Shown here one piece after another: positions 58,390 to 64,000 of a DNA stretch of 64,000 nucleotides (position 1 is the first letter of the stretch; each line of letters begins with the position of its first letter). The translations under genes were made by a program, and so were the position numbers. The stretch comes from Naganishia liquefaciens (lineage: Eukaryota > Basidiomycota > Tremellomycetes > Filobasidiales > Filobasidiaceae). The DNA is taken from NCBI GenBank assembly GCA_013423385.1, contig BLZA01000023.1:127782-191781 (forward strand), in the 5' to 3' direction. The notes beneath the pieces were generated by a model. It was not told the origin of the DNA and did not search any database. It saw only the letters and a program-made list of their open reading frames with translations.

Positions 58390-59204
58390 ATGGCTTCACC
58401 ATCATCATCGCCGGTCAAAGCGCCGGCCCCTCTGGCATCGCCCACCAAGTCAGACAAGTCCGCTGCAAAGGAGAAGAAGGAGGTGAGTAATGACGTCAGT
58501 AGTGGAAATGCTTGTGTTCCGGACTCCTTTGGCATGGGATCGTTGTTGGCGGATCAATGATGCTGGATAGCAGGGATCAGAAGATGACCCGTGTTCTGCG
58601 AAAGAGACATCACAGCTGTATATCTTGAATCGAACAACGCATTCAAAGAGCGCGCCAGCGGAAGCTTTGAGATTACTGGGGCAAGCTCTGATTCACTCTT
58701 CTGCCAGGTACCTCGCGATCCGGCCGGAATAATAGACATGGAGATTCTTGGACAGGTGTTTGAAATGGACGAACTAGACGACGAGGATGAAGATGGAGAG
58801 GGAGGCGGCCACGAGTTCTCCAAAGGGATCGTGTGGAATTATTTCGACCAGGCCAACCAAACCTTTGAAGAGATGAAGGAAGCTTTGTGAGTAGGAACGT
58901 AAAGTAAGCTATATGCTATATTCCTAACTTTCATGGTTACAGGAACAGCAAAGATTTACCGAAACTCTCCTCACTCGGTCACTTCCTGAAAGGCTCTTCA
59001 GCCGCTCTCGGCGTAAGCAAGGTCAAGGACTCTTGTGAAAAGATGCAGCACTACGGCAACAAGCGAGACGAGGAGGCCGGAACCAACCTGTCAGAGGAAG
59101 AGGCCCTTCAGCGCATTCAGGATCTACTGAGAGAGGTTGAGGAGGACTACGAGGAGGCTGCCGAATGGCTGAAGCGGTATTACCGTGAGAAGGAGGAGGA
59201 GTAG
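58390..59204 (+). CDS. YPD1: Histidine phosphotransfer protein YPD1
   Basis: Three exons: 58390 to about 58482 (MASPSSSPVKAPAPLASPTK, ending KEKKE), then 58709 to about 58888, and about 58943-59204. YPD1 relays phosphate between hybrid histidine kinases and the response regulators SSK1 and SKN7, controlling the HOG stress pathway. The HPt four-helix bundle is clear: IIDMEILGQVFEMDELDDED, EFSKGIVWNYFDQANQTFEE, and the phospho-accepting histidine in LSSLGHFLKGSSAALGVSKV followed by KDSCEKMQHYG. The first intron, about 226 bases, is long for this genome; it contains an open stretch, but using it as an exon breaks the frame. The last helix is unusually acidic (EVEEDYEEAAEWLKRYYREK). It is about 175-180 residues. 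Confidence 0.93.
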
Positions 59205-60036
59205 ATAGTGTCGGCCGTTTACGTGAGAGTAGTGCCGTCCGGGATGGGCAGGGACATTATCAGCCTTGGTTTTGGTTATCTTGAAGCGAATTTGGGCGCT
59301 GTCAATGCATAGTCTGTGTATATGTTAGTAGCGTGAAACGCTGGCCTCGCAACGTTACATTGTATCGGTTTAAAAGTGTTGCAGGTATTGTGAGCTTGTA
59401 GCCGGGAAGTGCAAAATGAAATGAACTATAGATTGCCCCCTTGGAATTAACTGAAAGCCGATTCTTCGGCAGTTCGCACCCTCAAGGCTAAGATTTGTGT
59501 GATCCTGCCGGGTTCAGGAAACTGAACGGTTTGGTGTCGGCTGTGAATAGCGCAATCTCGACTTGGAGACGATCATGAGGTTTCTTTGTTCCGATGTTGT
59601 TACGACTTTGGGGCACTTCGGGTCGGTATATCGGCAGTTCCAGCCGAGCCCCCTCAGCATATGGAGCGATCAGAGGACGTTGCAAGATTTTATGGATGGG
59701 GGTTTAGCCTGCGCAGATGGGTCCATTCGAATCACTCAGGTCGAGTATGTGTACGGAGGAGTCGGCGATTCGGAACCACTACGAACAACAGCTCGAAAAA
59801 CTGTTTCTGGCTTGCCGGACAAGACCGACGTGATGCGGGTGCAGTCTGACGAGATGACGATACAGGGGCTTGCGACGATATCAGACACATCACTTTGCCA
59901 ATCACCCGACTCGTCCACCACTCCCTCTCCTCGCGCTGCTGCACTATATTCGGACGCATATATGATTGTACAGTGATCACATCTCATCCGCGGCCTGGCC
60001 CCCAGGTCGCATCAACCGCGCAACACGCTACTGAAA
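59205..60036. other. No gene supported
   Basis: Open frames on both strands (59563-59976 plus; 59488-59987 minus in two phases) look partly protein-like, but I could not join them by valid introns. It should contain the YPD1 3' end and the promoter of the F-box-like gene. Confidence 0.4.
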
Positions 60037-61175
60037 ATGAACACCTTTCGATTGCTCGAACTCCCACGGCCGCTCGTTGAAGACATTCTCCTTCTCGCCA
60101 TTGACGCCGCCAGTAGTCGTCCAAGTGACGTCTTCGTCCTCAACCATGACATCTACGAATTTCTCAGGCCGAGATACCACAAGAGTGTACGTTTGATGAG
60201 CATTGAGCAAGTCAAGGCGTTTGCAGACTCGGAAGGGATCACCAAGTATGGGAATGAAGTCAAGTCGATCAAGTGAGTATTTGGTGAGTATGCATATCCA
60301 AGCTCATGAGTACATATAGGATTCACGTTGGAGGAGCAGTCACAAATCCAGGAGGATCGAGAATCTTGGGCGACGCTATCAAGCTAGTACCGAACGTGGA
60401 AGAAGTCGATCTCGTGCTGTTCTCTCTGCGCGTGGACATCTACAGGCAAAGCCTGATTGATGGCCTTCGATCTATCAAGTGAGGCATTCGAACCCGAGAA
60501 AATGTTCAGTCTCGAATGACATGTTGCCCCCGGTAGTCCTCGTCGCTTCACGTGGACGTCCCCCGATCCAGACCACCAATTCATCATCGCCATCTTTTCG
60601 TGCCATCTGCCGCCGTGTCTCGCCCATTATACGAATCTACGACACCTCTCGCTGTCCAACATCTCATTTGCTCCTCTCGCTGATCCTAGTCGAGGGGAAC
60701 CACCTTATCACGGATGGAATACATTCGAACTATCGGCTGAGCTCAAACAACGACTGGAGGTCATCGAGATCAAACGCGCGGTGTTTCTGGAGCCGAGAGT
60801 TGTGGTAGATTTGCTTTTGACGGAGCAAGAAATACAGTTGACATCCATGCGGGAAAGGTCGGAGACGCGCGAGGATCTTGTCAACGCGAGGGAGATTGAC
60901 CATAGTCTCCAAACGGTGTCTATGTCATGCGATGATGAGGAAGAACCGGCAGGTTGCAAGGTGATCCTCGAAGACGTCTACCTCGAATCTGTGAGTTCTT
61001 ATCAGCCTGCTAGAACTCTCAATAAACTGGGATATAGATCTGGGGTCCGCGTATGCGCATGTGGAATCTTCTGGAGGAAGTAAGGATGCGGGGGGTTGAC
61101 GAGAAGATCTTGGGTAGAGTCGAGATTCGATCGCGATTTGAGCGAATACAGGGTGGTGACAGGATGGACGGGTAG
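60037..61175 (+). CDS. F-box-like protein
   Basis: Four exons (60037-60272, 60320-60479, about 60538-60989 and about 61039-61175) join in phase into about 325 residues. The first 60 residues read LLELPRPLVEDILLLAIDAA, SRPSDVFVLNHDIYEFLRPR: an F-box-like helix pattern (LP-x-x-L-x-x-x-I-L). Later IHVGGAVTNPGGSRILGDAI and YTNLRHLSLSNISFAPLADP resemble the irregular leucine-rich repeats of fungal F-box proteins. Such proteins often serve as substrate receptors of SCF ubiquitin ligases; here both the F-box and the partner are inferred from pattern alone. It is 274 bp upstream of GPI16 on the same strand. Confidence 0.66.
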
Positions 61176-61449
61176 CAAACAGTCGATTGAGATCTATGTA
61201 GTACAGGTATGGATAGAGGTGATACAGGAGCGCTCCACAGACCCACATAGCGATGGGCTACTGATCTTCAGGTGGCGAGGTGAGATGACGAATCGCCCGA
61301 CAATCTCTCAAAAGCTTCCGCGCTCGCTGATCCGAGTCGATCACTTTGAGCGGACCGTCTCATTCTCGAGTTGTCCGGCGTTGATGCATGGTCTTTTCTG
61401 GGCCTTAGTTGCGTTTCCAGGTATCAATTCTCAAGCAACAGATGCCTGG

Positions 61450-63312
61450 ATGTTGCTCGCCCGATTGATCCCTCTGCTGGGTCTCGTCGCCCTGAGCCGG
61501 ACCTCGGCCTCCGACATAGCCAACAGCAAAGACGACATCTATGAGGAAAGTCTCGTGTTTCGACCGTTAGCTGACGGCAAGCTCTCCGTCTTGTTCCGTT
61601 TCCACACAAAAGCTCATGATGGTAAGTCTTCACACTGATTTCTGCCCGCGCCTGATCGCGATCCACCAAGTTAGCACGGGAACATCATAGCATAACTCCA
61701 CCAATGCTCATCCTGCCTCTCCAACGCAACAACGTGTCGGAACTGCATTTGTCGTTTGTCGCTGGTCGATGGCAGCATGATCGGTGGGGACTACCAATAC
61801 ATCCAGAAGTGGGAGGAACGGGAGCTGAGATGCGAGCGTGGATACGAGGCGACCAGTGAGTATCCTGGATCGAGGGGTTTGTACATTACTGACGCCCGGT
61901 ACAGGCCAGAGGAGAGCTGGACAGCGGTCACGAACGCCATGGCGGGTATTTTCTGCTCGAGTCTAGGACAGATCGATTCGGCCATCACTACATCTCCCAC
62001 AAGCATCTTTGCGAAGAGCGCAGGGATAAATGCAGGTGTGTGCCCCCACGTGCGTTCCACATCGAGCTGACAACCGTTCTAGGAACCTTGCTTCATGCTC
62101 AACTCCCCTCAGAGACCCTCTGTACGGAAAACCTGACACCATTCCTCAAGCTCTTGCCATGCAAGGGCATCTCGGGCATTTCAGGCCTGATGAAACCGTA
62201 TATTCTTCTGGCACATGATTGGCATGCGATGGGAGTGGATTATACGTCGAGCGAGGATGATGCGGAGACCGAGATGGTGTTGTGGTGGGAGGCAGTGGTG
62301 GATCTTGTGCACTGGAAGGGGGATGCAAAGCGAGGTGGGTGGGCTGATTATTGGGTGTTCTGGGCTGACAGGTCTGCAGATTTCTCGATTCAGTCATTGT
62401 TTGACCACAAGTTGCCTCAGAAATGTGCCGTGGCGGAATCATCTAAAATCGTTCTCGTTGGAACAGAAGAGGACTTGAGGCAGTTGACCTTTGCGAGCCC
62501 AAGCGCGTCCGGCCCAGATTTGAGAGCTTGGGACTATGACGACAATCTCGTCGGTCAGGACCTCGATTTTCGCTGGAATAACGAGACCAGATTTGAGCCG
62601 CGTAAGTATCCGGCCATCAAGTCGGTACTGGCTCTAATAGCCTTTGCAGCGCTTGAGATTGCGCCGAACCCAGTGACCTTTCAAAGAGTTTTAACAGGGT
62701 CGGGGCAACTCGAGGGTGGTCTCGAGACCTCTATTCGAAATAACGGGGATGGCGTGAGGCGGGTGAGATATGTCGAAGTCTTGCCGTGGTGGATTCAGCC
62801 TTGGATGCATGAGCTGCGGGTCGAAGAGAATGGATATCTAGCGGGTGAGCGAGATTGTTGGTCTACACGACTAGTACTGACGTCCGGCAGATCAATATAT
62901 AAGCGGACAGACGTACATCCCCGCCATTGACAGGGAGCGCGCCACGACAATATCTCTCGAGCTGGAGATACCACCTGGAGTGACCTTGCGCACGCATCTG
63001 CCTTTCAATAAGGCCTTTATCCGGTACACCGAGCATCCGCCAGATGCCTCTAGGGGATTCGACCTTCCGCCCGCGATTCTCTACCTGTCTGACGTCGATG
63101 AGCAATCGCGCGGGAAGCTGTGGGATGCGCCAAAGCCGAGGATCTACAGCTCCAAGTTGCTCTTGGACTTGGCGACGCCGGATTTCAGCATGCCATATAA
63201 CGTGATCATCATGACGTCGACATTGATGGCATTGTTCTTTGGTAGCGTGTTTAACGCGATTACGAGGCGGTTTGGGGTTATAGAGGTAGCAGATTATGAC
63301 AAGAAGGAATGA
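61450..63312 (+). CDS. GPI16: GPI transamidase subunit GPI16/PIG-T
   Basis: Six exons starting with a signal peptide (MLLARLIPLLGLVALSRTSA). The protein is the lumenal-domain subunit of the ER complex that attaches GPI anchors to proteins such as the Kre9-like one in this window. Recognised segments: YEESLVFRPLADGKLSVLFR at the mature start, LSFVAGRWQHDRWGLPIHPE, a cysteine in LPSETLCTENLTPFLKLLPC (the family disulphide-linked to GPI8), FQRVLTGSGQLEGGLETSIR, VRYVEVLPWWIQPWMHELRV, and the C-terminal span NVIIMTSTLMALFFGSVFNA followed by a short cytosolic tail ending DYDKKE. An intron whose bases are also open (62600-62648) must be removed to give EPPLEIAPNPVTFQR. Upstream in-frame ATGs exist; 61450 is chosen because it begins the signal peptide. 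Confidence 0.93.
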
Positions 63313-63807
63313 TGTTGTACGCGTATACTGCATTGATGCTCGAAACGAGGATGGTGGAACTGGAGCGAAGACAGCTGACGGAGCTCGTGAAGGGGTGGCA
63401 AAGGAGAATCCCGCTTACCTAATGCGGAGCCGCATTATGCGAGCTTTCCTTTGTTCTGAGCCTGACATTTTCGCGCGTCGCACGCCTCGCCCGTCCAGAT
63501 AGAGATCATCGAGGGCACATGGTGGAGTGATCGCTATACCTTGATCTCGTTCACATATCAGGTCTCCGGGAACGTGTCTTGACGCTTCCAGCTACTCTTC
63601 TCGCAAAAAGTCAGTACCCTCGACCGTCTGCGCGACCCGTGTACGCTTTGCAACGCGGTTCTTTTCGACCTCCTGTTTCGCTATGCGTGGCGCGCGCGCA
63701 AGTTCCAGAATACAACCATGCTTACGCTACTGCCACCGTCTTCTTTGTGCGCTTGCTCCTTTTCGACGGCCGTCATAACATAGCCATCCACATCAATATT
63801 TGCAAAA
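63313..63807. other. Intergenic, GPI16 to SUB2
   Basis: A 495-bp gap between same-strand genes; presumed SUB2 promoter. No other feature recognised. Confidence 0.5.
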
Positions 63808-64000
63808 ATGGCTCCCGAAGAGGAAGAATTGGTCGACTACGAGGATGAATTGCCCGAAGAGACTCCCGCTGTCACGACGGCCGGCGATGGTGCTGCCAAT
63901 GGAGCGGCCGGTACCGATGGTGACAAGAAGGGATCTTATGTCGGTATTCACTCGACCGGTTTCAGGTGAGTAGTTCATCAGTGCACCAAGGAATGGTGTT
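63808..64000 (+). CDS. SUB2: DEAD-box mRNA export helicase SUB2/UAP56, first exon (partial)
   Basis: The coding start and first exon (63808-63965) read [20 protein letters not shown], an Ala/Gly/Thr linker and [14 protein letters not shown] before a GTGAGT donor. Acidic EEELVDYE at the start and [11 protein letters not shown] just before the Q-motif are hallmarks of UAP56/Sub2. The rest of the gene, with the helicase core, lies beyond the window. Sub2 works in spliceosome assembly and in loading the TREX export complex. Confidence 0.9.

Noticed and set aside
58560-58708. Possible extra exon in YPD1 (GSEDDPCSAKETSQLY...)
   Set aside because: It opens in phase with exon 1, but its exit joins the HPt domain in the wrong frame; direct splicing from 58482 to 58709 keeps the frame.
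59488-59987. Two minus-strand frames that might form a small gene
   Set aside because: Available donors and acceptors put a stop in the joined frame; no family is recognised.

Overview
The window looks like a stretch of nuclear chromosome from a fungus, most likely a basidiomycete. Almost every recognisable gene is broken by many short GT-AG introns of about 45-70 bases. The gene set is fungal: ICE2, KRE9/KNH1-like wall protein, YPD1 phosphorelay protein, HIS3 and GPI16. Complex I is present (NDUFS5-like CHCH subunit), which argues against a budding yeast. I cannot place it to class. Names below come from reading spliced exons by eye and recalling families; no database was searched.

Layout. 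0.6-4 kb: a ZNF511-like zinc-finger gene (-) head to head with PRP19 (+). 4-10.4 kb: gene-poor, with a doubtful small gene, tRNA-Phe(GAA), an orphan but cleanly spliced C-terminal part of VPS13, and tRNA-Ala(AGC). 10.4-18.3 kb: RPC11 (-), ICE2 (+), DPH1 (+) and a disordered protein ending in a CaaX box (-). 18.3-21.4 kb: no gene supported. 21.4-30 kb: a long disordered protein (+), a Kre9/Knh1-type GPI protein (-) and MMS19 (-). 30-46.5 kb: TBCE (+), a DENND11/LCHN-like protein (-), an unknown membrane-anchored protein (+), the aspartate-glutamate carrier AGC1 (-), DNA ligase IV (+), NDUFS5 (-) and a small RGG protein (+). 46.5-64 kb: an intronless hypothetical (-), HIS3 (+), a large lysine/serine-rich protein (-), MDJ1 (-), YPD1 (+), an F-box-like protein (+), GPI16/PIG-T (+) and the first exon of SUB2 (+), cut by the window end.

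The genes are mostly single-copy housekeeping genes: splicing and mRNA export (PRP19, SUB2), Pol III (RPC11), diphthamide (DPH1), cytosolic Fe-S delivery (MMS19, whose known clients include DNA-metabolism enzymes), end joining (LIG4), tubulin folding (TBCE), mitochondria (AGC1, MDJ1, NDUFS5) and ER/GPI/lipid work (ICE2, GPI16, Kre9-like, VPS13 tail). They alternate in strand, often as divergent pairs sharing 130-700 bp promoters and convergent pairs with 100-350 bp between stops. I see no gene cluster, CRISPR-like array or intact transposon. The most unusual items are the orphan VPS13 tail between two intron-bearing tRNA genes, a zinc finger split by a poly-glutamate tract, very small exons, and several sizeable proteins I cannot name.
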